DNA of 64,000 bases from Lacibacter sp. H407 (GTDB lineage: Bacteria; Bacteroidota; Bacteroidia; Chitinophagales; Chitinophagaceae), in contig NZ_JBBKTU010000001.1 in the NCBI RefSeq assembly GCF_037892605.1, positions 3,224,001 to 3,288,000 on the forward strand, written 5' to 3'. The position numbers and the translations under genes were made by a program. The notes beneath the pieces were generated by a model. It ran no database searches. It was not told the origin of the DNA and was given only the letters and a program-made list of their open reading frames with translations. Positions 17,099-25,101 of this stretch are shown here, piece after piece (position 1 is the first letter of the stretch; every line of letters begins with the position of its first letter).

Positions 17099-17746
17099 AT
17101 GAAAAAGTCATTCGTAGCTCTTGCAGTGAGCATAGCCTGCATTGTTGTTCAATTTGCAAATGCGCAGATGTCAACTACCTCAAAAACAAAATTCCCTGTG
17201 TATGGAGAGTTGGGTTTAGGTTTTGGACAGACGCTCTTTTTTGGTGATATGAAAGCGCAACTTACACAGTCGTATGGCGGCAGCTTTAACCCGGGTGTAG
17301 GTAACAATTTAATGATGGGTTTTTATATTTCACCTGTTCATTGGAAGGGCTTGGGTATTGGCTCAAGAATTAAGGGAACGTTTGGTACTTCTGTAAAAGG
17401 CGATAATGACGATAGTTATATTTTCAATTATTATAACCTTGCAGTTAGCGCAAAGTATTATGCCATAAGCGGTCAATTTAACAAAGGTATTTATGTACGT
17501 GGTAGTTTTGGTTTTGGTCAGTTTACAACCAAGCGGGTTAATGAAGCAAGTAATTTATACAAACATCAGTACGCAATCGGAACATCCTTGATGGGCGGCG
17601 TTGGCTATACTATTCCATTCAAAAAAATAGCATTAAGTGTTGAAACAGAATTTGATTATTCAAATCGTAATGGAACTATTGATGGAAAAGGAGATGCGGG
17701 TTATAAAAGTGGACAGATTGGTGGAAACGTTATTTTGTCGTTTTAG
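17099..17746 (+). CDS. Outer-membrane beta-barrel protein
   Basis: A 215-residue secreted protein with signal peptide MKKSFVALAVSIACIVVQFANAQ. The mature part alternates amphipathic strands rich in Gly and aromatic residues (YGELGLGFGQTLFFGD, KGIYVRGSFGFGQFTT, IALSVETEFDYSNRNG) and ends GGNVILSF with a terminal Phe, as expected for a barrel inserted by BamA. It fits the 8-10 strand OmpW/OMP_b-brl class. A GTG at 17075 would extend the frame by 8 residues, but ATG 17099 begins at the signal peptide. Probably linked to the Crp/Fnr gene. Confidence 0.8.
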   Translation: MKKSFVALAVSIACIVVQFANAQMSTTSKTKFPVYGELGLGFGQTLFFGDMKAQLTQSYGGSFNPGVGNNLMMGFYISPVHWKGLGIGSRIKGTFGTSVKGDNDDSYIFNYYNLAVSAKYYAISGQFNKGIYVRGSFGFGQFTTKRVNEASNLYKHQYAIGTSLMGGVGYTIPFKKIALSVETEFDYSNRNGTIDGKGDAGYKSGQIGGNVILSF

Positions 17747-17789
17747 AGTGGTTTTTCTACAGAAAGCCAGGTGGAACTTACCTTTTCTG

Positions 17790-17887
17790 GCGCAGGTCTC
17801 TGACCTGTTGTCATCCGTTACTAAACCAATCCTTCACACTGCTAAATTTAGTAACACAAATGCACAGGTCGGAAGACCTGCGCATTT
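17790..17887. repeat. REP-like palindrome pair, AGGTC family
   Basis: CAGGTC-TCT-GACCTG (17793-17807) and AAATGC-A-CAGGTC-GGAA-GACCTG-C-GCATTT (17858-17887). The two are in inverted orientation to each other (both read GCGCAGGTCT outward), the BIME-like arrangement of REP elements. They lie between the convergent barrel and cupin genes and could also end transcription. Confidence 0.7.
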
Positions 17888-17904
17888 GAAAATTGAGTGA
17901 AAAA

Positions 17905-18459
17905 TTATTTACGAACAGGCACAGGTGCTTGTTCAAAGTGTTTGTATTTGCCCAACAGTTTGCCGATGAAACAGGTAACTGGCATGATCACTTTTTTTAC
18001 AAACGAAGGAATACTATCGATATCAAATTCAGATTTATAACGGGTAATGAGATAGGCACCATCAAATACTTCGGGCTGTGCTTTCCCCGATTTGTTTTGT
18101 GCCGCAAAAATGGACGAAAGAAAAAATACAATGTTATGTGCCGGGTAGATCCATCCTTTGCAATGCAGTTCATCATTACCTGCATTCCAGAAGCGATGCG
18201 ATACACCACGTTTGAAGAGAACGCTTTCACCCGGTCCGGCAAATTGTTCGGTGCCTCCTTTTACAATATAACCGATACGTCCGCTTACAACTGTGAGGCA
18301 TTCGTCTTGCAGCCAGTGTGTATGCATGATTGGCCCAAAGCCGGGACCAACAAAATTTTCAACGATTAATTTATCACCTTCTTTTCCTTTTTCGGTAGAG
18401 AGAAACACTAGTTTTTCTCCGTGAATATTTTTAATCGTGTGAGGCAACGAGTAGTTCAT
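17905..18459 (-). CDS. Cupin domain protein
   Basis: A 184-residue protein with a cupin beta-barrel in residues about 25-105: motif 1 FGPIMHTHWLQDECLTVVSGRIGYIV (His45, His47, Glu52 as probable metal ligands) and motif 2 PGESVLFKRGVSHRFWNAG (His86). A C-terminal region with a hydrophobic segment (FVKKVIMPVTCFIGKLLG) follows. The substrate cannot be inferred. Convergent with the outer-membrane barrel gene and transcribed alone. Confidence 0.82.
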   Translation of the reverse strand: MNYSLPHTIKNIHGEKLVFLSTEKGKEGDKLIVENFVGPGFGPIMHTHWLQDECLTVVSGRIGYIVKGGTEQFAGPGESVLFKRGVSHRFWNAGNDELHCKGWIYPAHNIVFFLSSIFAAQNKSGKAQPEVFDGAYLITRYKSEFDIDSIPSFVKKVIMPVTCFIGKLLGKYKHFEQAPVPVRK

Positions 18460-18614
18460 GATGTTTTATTTTTCATCAAAACTAGTTTGCGCTTATCAAC
18501 GGCAAAACAGGAGGATGCATGTAACGTTAGAAACGATGGATCAATTGCAGGAAATGATCAATGAGCAGGAAAGCCAACATAGCTTTCCCTGCTCAACGAT
18601 TTACGATTCAAGCC

Positions 18615-18674
18615 AAGGTTCGTGTACCCACGAACCTTTGTAAAATATTTCCGGTTCGTGAGACACGAATCCGG
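18615..18674. repeat. REP-like palindrome pair, TTCGTG family
   Basis: AAGGTTCGTG-TACC-CACGAACCTT (18615-18638, perfect 10-base stem) and CCGGTTCGTG-AGA-CACGAATCCGG (18651-18674, one bulge). The two hairpins share the GGTTCGTG core and sit 12 bases apart, just behind the broken small gene. Confidence 0.75.
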
Positions 18675-18712
18675 GGCGTAGGAAAGAGAAGCAATGTTCC
18701 TTCTTCAACGAT

Positions 18713-18940
18713 TTATGATTTGCCTTTTCCGCTTTTGAGAAGGGCAACCAATAATAAAATAAATACGGCGCCACCAACAACCCACACCTACGGCTGTGTA
18801 AAGAAATTGGAATCATTTCCTTTTGTATTAATGTCGATATCCAGTTTTTTGGTTTCCTGTGCAAAACTGAAAACGGTCATTACAAGGCAAGTTACCAGGA
18901 ACGATAATTTACCTGCCAACTTCGGGTTAAGAAAATTCAT
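18713..18940 (-). pseudogene. Small secreted/membrane protein interrupted by an amber codon
   Basis: Reading the minus strand from ATG 18940 gives MNFLNPKLAGKLSFLVTC...FAQ, a signal peptide, then a short polar segment ending NSNFFTQP, a TAG at 18788-18790, and in the same frame VWVVGGAVFILLLVALLKSGKGKS and TAA (18713-18715). Both halves make one sensible 75-residue protein: export signal, polar linker, single C-terminal membrane helix. From memory, short Bacteroidota proteins of this kind read Q-P-W-V-W-V at the junction, so TAG would be a single-base change from a TGG Trp codon. It is called a nonsense pseudogene; a sequencing error is possible. Function of the family is unknown. Confidence 0.65.
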
Positions 18941-19080
18941 GTTTGTTTTTTTAGTTGATCTGTTTTTTTCATCTGTTTGTGTAACAGATACAGGGGTTGA
19001 AGTTGATTGATTTTCGGCAAACCGTTGTTGTATAACTATGGTTCAGATTTACATGTTTCCCACGTTTTTCCGGTTTGTTA

Positions 19081-19101
19081 GCGCAAGCGTCCCGCTTGTG
19101 C
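19081..19101. repeat. REP-like palindrome, GCGCAAGCG family
   Basis: GCGCAAGCG-TCC-CGCTTGTGC, a 9-base stem with one G-T wobble, located 92 bases before the HopJ-like gene. A third palindrome family in this neighbourhood. Confidence 0.7.
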
Positions 19102-19192
19102 CATGAAAATCAAAACCTCAAATTTTTCTTATCCGTATTCACGCATTTCTTTTCATCTTCGCAGCTATTTTATTATTCAAATTTTTTCTGTC

Positions 19193-19537
19193 ATGCACAT
19201 CGAAGATTTTCTACACAAACTCCGTACACAACCCGAACGCATTTTGTTTACAGATACCATGGAAACAATTGAAGCGAATTATGAGTTTACTCCGGTTCGT
19301 TTTACGAACGGTAATGCTGTAAACGAAGAAGGCGCCAATTCAGGTTCATGTAAATTATTTTCATTTGCTAAATTGCAACAGTTAAGCAAGGATGAAACGC
19401 TGGCCTGCTTTGGTGATTACTATCGGGTGGATGTGCTGCAACATCCTGATGCAACCAATCATGCCAACATCCGCAATTTTATGATGACAGGTTGGGAAGG
19501 TATAGGCTTTGATGAAGAAGCATTGCAGCCAAAGTAA
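19193..19537 (+). CDS. HopJ-type effector family protein
   Basis: A 114-residue protein of the HopJ type III effector family: MHIEDFLHKLRTQPERILF, DTMETIEANYEFTPVRFTNG, ANSGSCKLFSFAKLQ, then a HPDATNHANIRNFMMTGWEGI segment near the C-terminus. Despite the family name it has no secretion signal visible and occurs in many non-pathogenic bacteria; the function is unknown. The frame is open back to 19103, but ATG 19193 begins exactly at the conserved N-terminus. Flanked by REP-like palindromes on both sides. Confidence 0.85.
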   Translation: MHIEDFLHKLRTQPERILFTDTMETIEANYEFTPVRFTNGNAVNEEGANSGSCKLFSFAKLQQLSKDETLACFGDYYRVDVLQHPDATNHANIRNFMMTGWEGIGFDEEALQPK

Positions 19538-19547
19538 AAGGGGCGTA

Positions 19548-19612
19548 AGGGTTGCCAACCTTCTGCAAGCTGTAAAACAAATAGCGGGGAGTAAGAAAAG
19601 GTTGGCAACCCT
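19548..19612. repeat. Inverted repeat of GGTTGCCAACC-type palindromes
   Basis: AGGGTTGCCAACCTT (19548-19562) and AAGGTTGGCAACCCT (19598-19612) are perfect 15-base inverted copies, and each is itself palindromic (GGTTG-C-CAACC). They enclose 35 bases right behind the HopJ-like gene. Confidence 0.8.
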
Positions 19613-19662
19613 GTATCAGCATCGGCGTCATCCGCCTTAACTTTACTAAATTTTTGCAGTTA

Positions 19663-20094
19663 ATGGTTGAAGCAAACTATTCTTTCAAAAATATTCAGGA
19701 CTTGGTTGTAAGTAAAACGGGTTGTAATGAAGAGGACGTTACACTTGATTGTGATATTGTAGATGATCTGGGTTGCGTCGGCGATGATCTTGATGAGTTG
19801 TTATCTGAATACTCCAGCCGTTTCAATGTTCAAATGGATTCATATTTGTGGTATTTTCATTCTGAAGATGAAGCACATTTAGGCAATATAGGACGGCATT
19901 TCTTTAAGCCACCTTACGAACGAGTACTGCATATTCCGGTTACACCAAGAATGTTATTGCAATCAGCGAAAGAAGGGAAATGGCTGGTGGCATATCCTGA
20001 ACATACCTTGCCCAAACGGCGATACGATGTCTTTATAAGTTGGGGAATTGGTCTCGTGGTAATTCTTTTTTCATTTTTTACCTGTTCCTCTTAA
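19663..20094 (+). CDS. DUF1493-like protein with C-terminal membrane helix
   Basis: A 143-residue protein. Residues about 5-55 look like the acyl-carrier-like DUF1493 fold (VTLDCDIVDDLGCVGDDLDELLSEYSSRFNV), with the D-D-L-G region aligned to the carrier-protein DSL site but without its Ser. The middle has LHIPVTPRMLLQSAKEGKW, and a membrane helix (WGIGLVVILFSFFTC) ends the chain. ATG 19663 is chosen over TTG 19654. The function is unknown; DUF1493 genes elsewhere often sit near small hypothetical genes, as here beside a HopJ-like gene. Confidence 0.7.
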   Translation: MVEANYSFKNIQDLVVSKTGCNEEDVTLDCDIVDDLGCVGDDLDELLSEYSSRFNVQMDSYLWYFHSEDEAHLGNIGRHFFKPPYERVLHIPVTPRMLLQSAKEGKWLVAYPEHTLPKRRYDVFISWGIGLVVILFSFFTCSS

Positions 20095-20138
20095 CAAATA
20101 AAGATCACCGACCCAGTAGCCAGCCGTTCTCCCCAATG

Positions 20139-20248
20139 TGTCAAACTCTTTGCGAGATGTCAGGCACGTAGCCTTAGCCGTACCTCGTACTTAGTATTTC
20201 GTAGTTCAAATGGATCAAACGCTCTGCGAAACGTCGGACACTTACAAT
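20139..20248. repeat. Diverged direct repeat before the thiolase gene
   Basis: TCAAACTCTTTGCGAGATGTCAGGCAC (about 20140-20166) and TCAAACGCTCTGCGAAACGTCGGACAC (about 20215-20241) share about 20 of 27 bases in direct orientation, 75 bases apart. No ORF explains them. They may be remnants of another dispersed repeat family. Confidence 0.5.
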
Positions 20249-20251
20249 CGT

Positions 20252-20259
20252 TATCTTTG
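20252..20259 (+). promoter_or_regulatory. Candidate -7 box of the thiolase gene
   Basis: TATCTTTG fits the Bacteroidota TAnnTTTG -7 element, 21 bases before the ATG. No clear TTG -33 element is seen at the usual distance. Confidence 0.35.
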
Positions 20260-20280
20260 CTCCTCAAATTAATTTGCCAA

Positions 20281-21465
20281 ATGAAGGAAGTATATGTTAT
20301 CTCCGCCGTTCGCACACCAATGGGTAGTTTCGGCGGCAATTTAAAAAGTTTAACCGCTACACAGTTAGGAGCCATTGCCATTAAAGGTGCTTTGCAAAAA
20401 GCAGGCGTTGATGCAAGCAAAGTTCAGGACGTATTAATGGGCTGTGTGATCCAGGCCAATTTGGGTCAAGCGCCTGCACGACAAGCTGCAAAATTTGCCG
20501 GCTTACCCAACGAAGTAAATTGTACAACAGTAAATAAAGTATGCGCTAGTGGTATGAAAGCCATTGCGCAGGCTGCACAAAGCATCATGCTCGGTGATGC
20601 AGATGTTGTAATTGCCGGTGGTATGGAAAGCATGAGCAATGTGCCGTTTTATGTGGATAGTATGCGTTGGGGAAATAAATACGGCAATACCAACATGATC
20701 GATGGCTTGGCAAAAGATGGCTTAACAGATGTTTACGATGGTAAGGCCATGGGCAATGCTGCAGAATTATGTGCAAAGGAATGCGGCATCAGCCGTGAAG
20801 ACCAGGATGCGTTTGCGATTGAAAGTTATAAACGTTCACAGGCTGCATGGGAAAAAGGGTTGTTTGATAACGAAATTGTTCCTGTTGAAATCCCACAACG
20901 CAAAGGCGATCCCATTGTGTTTGCAAAAGATGAAGAACCTTACAATGTAAAGTTTGATAAAATACCAACACTCAATCCGGCTTTCCAGAAAGATGGAACT
21001 GTAACTGCTGCCAATGCAAGTACGATGAACGATGGCGCAGCAGCCTTGCTGTTGATGAGTAAAGAAAAAGCAGATGAATTAGGATTGAAACCAATTGCAA
21101 AAATCAAATCGTATGCTGATGCGGAACAGGCTCCTGAATGGTTTACAACCACTCCGTCTTTAGCGGTGCCCAAGGCAGTTGCCAAAGCCGGTTTGCAAAT
21201 GAGTGATATCTCTTATTGGGAACTCAACGAAGCATTTGCAGTGGTTGGTATTGAAAACAGCAAGCGTATGCAGCTCGATCCAGCTAAAGTAAATGTGCAT
21301 GGTGGTGCAGTATCATTGGGTCATCCGTTGGGAGCAAGTGGTGCAAGGATCATTGTTACGCTCATTAATGTATTGAAAGCAAATAACGCCAAGTATGGTG
21401 CGGCAGGCATTTGCAACGGTGGGGGTGGTGCCAGTGCAATGGTGATAGAAAATACAACCCTCTAA
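20281..21465 (+). CDS. Acetyl-CoA C-acyltransferase (thiolase)
   Basis: A 394-residue thiolase, close to the usual length. Conserved sites are the nucleophilic Cys in NKVCASGMKA (about residue 88), the substrate region ANASTMNDGAAALLLMS, the catalytic His in GGAVSLGHPLGASGARI (about 350), and the second Cys in GICNGGGGASAMVIE. It catalyses reversible condensation/cleavage of acyl-CoA with acetyl-CoA, for beta-oxidation or acetoacetyl-CoA formation. No other fatty-acid gene adjoins. ATG 20281 chosen; the frame is open upstream to a TTG. Confidence 0.95.
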   Translation: MKEVYVISAVRTPMGSFGGNLKSLTATQLGAIAIKGALQKAGVDASKVQDVLMGCVIQANLGQAPARQAAKFAGLPNEVNCTTVNKVCASGMKAIAQAAQSIMLGDADVVIAGGMESMSNVPFYVDSMRWGNKYGNTNMIDGLAKDGLTDVYDGKAMGNAAELCAKECGISREDQDAFAIESYKRSQAAWEKGLFDNEIVPVEIPQRKGDPIVFAKDEEPYNVKFDKIPTLNPAFQKDGTVTAANASTMNDGAAALLLMSKEKADELGLKPIAKIKSYADAEQAPEWFTTTPSLAVPKAVAKAGLQMSDISYWELNEAFAVVGIENSKRMQLDPAKVNVHGGAVSLGHPLGASGARIIVTLINVLKANNAKYGAAGICNGGGGASAMVIENTTL

Positions 21466-21524
21466 ATCTCCTTAAAGCGAAACTTGCAAAACACAGTTTT
21501 ATCTTGTTTAAACGTATCTATAAT

Positions 21525-21560
21525 AGAAAGCTCTCCAATTTTCGGAGAGCTTTCTATTTG
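21525..21560 (+). terminator. Intrinsic terminator of the thiolase gene
   Basis: AGAAAGCTCTCC (21525-21536) pairs perfectly with GGAGAGCTTTCT (21544-21555), 7-base loop, followed by ATTTG. A related small palindrome CTCTCC-TT-GGAGAG lies at 21598-21611, just after the end of the convergent gene. Confidence 0.8.
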
Positions 21561-21624
21561 TAAACACTTGTATTTAGAGAGGGCTGTACAGCAGACACTC
21601 TCCTTGGAGAGACGGAGAGGGTTT

Positions 21625-22410
21625 TTAATTCGACACTACTTTCACAATCCTGTAAATAACCCTTGCACTTTGGTGCGTTCTCATTTTGTCAATCATGTCA
21701 AGGTTGTCAGGCACTACAAGATCGGTAGCCCAGGGCGTAAGCAATGCATCCTGTAACGTGCGGAACAGATCGTATGAAATGGTATTGAACTTCATATCGC
21801 CACCTGTTGGAGAAAGTACGCTGGCATTACCCCAGCCAATTTGCTGGGTTTGTTTTTTATCCATGGCTGTTTGAAGAAAAGGTTTCCAGATTGTTTTTTC
21901 TGCATTAATAAAAGCTCCCGGATTTTCAGAGAGGTGATAGTTCATCACTACGTAATTAAAATCTTTTTCCGGGTTCACGCCTTTTGCTTCTGCCCAATCT
22001 TCTGTTTTTAAAAAGATCTGACTGGTTACGGTTGTAAACGAACCGGTTTCCATTTGTGCCATTGAAATTTTTGGAAATAGTTTTGAAGGATCAAATGTAT
22101 CGCCACTCCATGCAGAATCAATATTGGAAAATCCGTTAATGAATAAAAAATTGGAAGAATTAGTCAAATCGTATCCGCCCACTTTTTCAAACAAACCCCA
22201 GAAGTTCATCTTCTTTGCATCAATGGCTTTTTGTGCAACCTTGCTCCAGTAAGTTGTTTCCCGTTTAATGAATTCTTCAACTTTATCAGCAGGCACATGG
22301 CGGTATTGATATACTGATACCTGTGCATGCAGTTGCTGCAAAGTGATCAGAAATACAAATAGTAGTAAACTTAACAAGGTCGTTTTGTATATGGAAGAAA
22401 TCTGTTTCAT
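21625..22410 (-). CDS. Hypothetical secreted protein, probable alpha/beta-barrel family
   Basis: A 261-residue protein with signal peptide ending LQQLHAQ. It starts with a strand-helix pattern (VYQYRHVPADKVEEFIKRETTYWSKVAQKAI) like the dimeric ferredoxin-like alpha/beta barrels, and a second similar unit appears in the C-terminal half (VMNYHLSENPGAFINAEKTIWKPFLQTAM). It is more diverged but is arranged like the two proteins encoded just upstream, with which it may form an operon (48 bases apart). No catalytic residues recognised. Confidence 0.7.
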   Translation of the reverse strand: MKQISSIYKTTLLSLLLFVFLITLQQLHAQVSVYQYRHVPADKVEEFIKRETTYWSKVAQKAIDAKKMNFWGLFEKVGGYDLTNSSNFLFINGFSNIDSAWSGDTFDPSKLFPKISMAQMETGSFTTVTSQIFLKTEDWAEAKGVNPEKDFNYVVMNYHLSENPGAFINAEKTIWKPFLQTAMDKKQTQQIGWGNASVLSPTGGDMKFNTISYDLFRTLQDALLTPWATDLVVPDNLDMIDKMRTHQSARVIYRIVKVVSN

Positions 22411-22458
22411 TGTATTGATTATTTAATAAAAGAAAATTGTTTAGGAAAAAACGGTTCA

Positions 22459-23178
22459 TTATTTTGAACTTAAATCTGCTCTGTAGCTTAATAGTTCACT
22501 CCATACTTTATCCAGATAGTTTCTTTGAACATCTACCCAGCTATCCCATGAATCAGAACCATTAATGGCTTCATAACGTTCTTTCATTGGCTTACGGAAA
22601 TTTGGCGCTCTTTCTTTCAGACCCTGTTTGTAACGTGTAACTACAGCAAATTGCATTGAACCCGATGAGCTAGAAGAATAGCCAGCCATTGTTTCGCCAC
22701 CTGCCAGCCAGGCTTTTCTTAAATTTCTGATGCCTTCATATACTTTGCCTCCCCAACCGATTTTTGGAAAATAATGTGTGATGTTAATTTTATCGGAATA
22801 ATCACCAATGGCAACTGTGCTCAGTGAATCAATAAAAGCATAATAAGCACTGGAACCTCTATCGGTTAAATGAATGGCCACACTTCTGTTCCAGTCATTA
22901 TTATGTTCTGTTCCAAGGTTACCTCTGCCATCAATTGCTTCCCAACTGGTTGGACCTTCTGTGATATGATAGCCGCCTGCATCGGGCCCTGTTGTAATTT
23001 CAAATACACGCCAGCGCCAATCGCCTGTATGATATTTTTGAGCATGTGTAGCTAATGCTTTTTCAAATTCCAGCACCTTGTCAACTTTTGGAAACACACG
23101 GTTGACGTTTACGATATTTTTTGGCTGACTAATTCCAATAACAGGAATAAGCAGGCAAATAAGAAAAATCTTTCTCAT
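22459..23178 (-). CDS. Hypothetical secreted protein, paralogue of the next gene
   Basis: A 239-residue protein with signal peptide MRKIFLICLLIPVIGISQ. It contains FPKVDKVLEFEKALATHAQKYHTGDWRWRVFEITTGPDAGGYHITEGP, matched almost residue for residue in the protein encoded upstream, and ends in RADLSSK like that protein. Two alpha/beta-barrel-like units are likely (N- and C-terminal halves). Function unknown; the conserved Trp, His and Gly residues suggest a ligand pocket. About 100 bases separate it from its paralogue. Confidence 0.78.
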   Translation of the reverse strand: MRKIFLICLLIPVIGISQPKNIVNVNRVFPKVDKVLEFEKALATHAQKYHTGDWRWRVFEITTGPDAGGYHITEGPTSWEAIDGRGNLGTEHNNDWNRSVAIHLTDRGSSAYYAFIDSLSTVAIGDYSDKINITHYFPKIGWGGKVYEGIRNLRKAWLAGGETMAGYSSSSSGSMQFAVVTRYKQGLKERAPNFRKPMKERYEAINGSDSWDSWVDVQRNYLDKVWSELLSYRADLSSK

Positions 23179-23281
23179 TGTTATTTATTTAAAATGTGAT
23201 TGGAAAAAAATGCAGCGATCGCTGTTTATTTTTTTGATAAAAAGGGATCGTTGATTTTTATAATGAAAAGGGGCGCAAAAA

Positions 23282-23998
23282 TTATTTTGAACTGAGATCT
23301 GCACGCAGGCTCAACATTTCAATCCAGCGGCTTTCGATTGCTTTCGCATAATCTGCCAGATAATAATTCCAGGCTCCTGCGCCATGTACTTCATCAAAAC
23401 GTTCTGCCATTGGTTTACGAAAACCCGGGCTCAATTCTTTCAATCCATTTTTTAATCGGTTAACCGTTACAATTTGGGGCGGACCGGAAAAACTTACATT
23501 GTAAACGGCCACGCTTTCATTACTGGCGGCCCATACTTTTTTTAATTTTCGTACCAGGTCGCCTGCTTCTCTGATCATTCCCGGTTTAATGAACATATGT
23601 GTGATGATGATCTTGTTACTGTAATCCGTGATGGCAACGTTACTCAGTTCGGTGTTGTAAACGGAATAGCCGGTTGTACCACGTTCGCTTGTATGTGGCG
23701 AAACATTTTTTGCCCAGTCAAGTGTGTGTTCTGCACTCAGGTCGCCACGTTGATCAAACTGGTCCCAACTCAACGGCCCTTCTGTTACATGAAAACCACC
23801 GGCATCTGGTCCCGTTTCAATATAGAACACCCGCCACTTCCAGTCGCCGCTATGATACTTCTGCACATGCGACGTTAATGCTTTTTCAAACTCCAGTAAT
23901 TTGTCTGTTTTTGGGAAAACTCTGAATGTACTAACCACGTTGTTCTGGCTCATTCCAATAACAGGAACAAGCAGGCAGAGAAGGAAGATCTTTCTCAT
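23282..23998 (-). CDS. Hypothetical secreted protein, paralogue of the 22459 gene
   Basis: A 238-residue protein with signal peptide MRKIFLLCLLVPVIGMSQ, only a few changes from its neighbour. The shared core FPKTDKLLEFEKALTSHVQKYHSGDWKWRVF and the tail LRADLSSK show a tandem duplication. The frame is open to 24085, but ATG 23998 starts the signal peptide. It is the first gene of a probable three-gene minus-strand unit. Confidence 0.8.
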   Translation of the reverse strand: MRKIFLLCLLVPVIGMSQNNVVSTFRVFPKTDKLLEFEKALTSHVQKYHSGDWKWRVFYIETGPDAGGFHVTEGPLSWDQFDQRGDLSAEHTLDWAKNVSPHTSERGTTGYSVYNTELSNVAITDYSNKIIITHMFIKPGMIREAGDLVRKLKKVWAASNESVAVYNVSFSGPPQIVTVNRLKNGLKELSPGFRKPMAERFDEVHGAGAWNYYLADYAKAIESRWIEMLSLRADLSSK

Positions 23999-24270
23999 GT
24001 TTTGTTGTTTTAAAATGTAAATAAAGAGAGGGTAGTGTTGAGATAGGATGGGAATTGACATTAAGTTAGAGCTATTCCCAGCCAAATCAAAGGAGAAAGA
24101 TTTGCATTATTTCGTAAAGATGGAACGGGAAACGTTTCACTAACGGTAAGCAACAGGTTGAGAAGGGAAGATACAAAGCACAAGAGAAAAGAATGAATGT
24201 ACAAGCTATAAGACATAAGGTACAAGATGCAAAGCAGAGGTAGGAAAACTCATAACCTTTAAACCATAAG

Positions 24271-25017
24271 TCATAACTTTCTGGCTACACACATCCAATC
24301 CCATGGATATGGTTCTGCCAACCATTTGGGTGGGTTGTTGAATTCAGTTTTCCAGGTGTAGTTGATCTTTTCAACCCGGTCAACGGTAAACCCGTCAAGC
24401 GTCAGCAGCAGTTCAAGTTCTTCTTTCAGATAATGTTTGGTAGGAACGTTATCAATATCAGTAACACCTTGTTTGATATTTTTTGCAAGCGCATAGGCTT
24501 TCTCCACCGATTCAATTTTTTCTTTATTGTCATCATCCACATTCCAGCGGTGTGCAATAATGTTGCTGTAGAGTTTTGATTCGAGTGAAGGAACAACAAG
24601 GATCAATGTGCCGCCCTGATTCAAACATATATTGAGCGATTGAAAAAAGTTGATACGTTTTTTTAAATTATCAGTAAGGATGGCGTTGATGCATACGGCC
24701 ACATCACACGGAGTAACGGTTAACGTATAAGCGCTCATATCCATGCGCTGGTATTCCACGTTGGGATAGTCTTTGCATTTCTCTTTGGCAATGTCGAGAT
24801 TAATGGCTGAGATATCAGTTGCCACAACATATTTGAATGCAGTTGCCAGTAAAGGGATCCATTTGCCAATGGCACAGCCAATGTCGGTAACTGTTTTTTC
24901 TTTTGATGCCACTTCTTCAATAGCGCCAACGATCTTGCCACTGGTGTCGTTCTTAAGTACATCAAAAATTTCTTCACTGTAATTTGGTGCAATGCGTTCC
25001 CAATAATTTCTGTCCAT
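24271..25017 (-). CDS. Class I SAM-dependent methyltransferase
   Basis: A 248-residue protein. Motif I is TVTDIGCAIGKWIPLLA (about residues 43-58), the acidic motif II is VVATDISAINLDIAKEKC, and post-motif segments RMDMSAY and LNQGGTLILVVPS follow. The Gly-rich loop has an A-I-G-K reading in place of GxGxG. Substrate unknown. It is divergent from a GNAT gene with an 84-base gap that must hold both promoters. The 270 bases downstream contain only low-complexity word tracts. Confidence 0.82.
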   Translation of the reverse strand: MDRNYWERIAPNYSEEIFDVLKNDTSGKIVGAIEEVASKEKTVTDIGCAIGKWIPLLATAFKYVVATDISAINLDIAKEKCKDYPNVEYQRMDMSAYTLTVTPCDVAVCINAILTDNLKKRINFFQSLNICLNQGGTLILVVPSLESKLYSNIIAHRWNVDDDNKEKIESVEKAYALAKNIKQGVTDIDNVPTKHYLKEELELLLTLDGFTVDRVEKINYTWKTEFNNPPKWLAEPYPWDWMCVARKL

Positions 25018-25101
25018 TTGATAAATGAGTCTTTCGCTAAAGATAATTTTTTGTTGCTGATTGAAATGTATTCCTGTAACTTAACTTCTCAACAAAAAGC
25101 C

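Noticed and set aside
18615-18674. tRNA-like sequence (GGTTCG followed by CGAATCC)
   Set aside because: The arms belong to two short hairpins; no acceptor stem, anticodon arm or CCA end was found.
18561-19010. 149-codon plus frame over the broken small gene
   Set aside because: It is the opposite-strand shadow of the signal-peptide gene on the minus strand and of REP palindromes.
19193-19537. Type III secretion effector
   Set aside because: Only the family name suggests it; no secretion genes are seen and the family is widespread in free-living bacteria.
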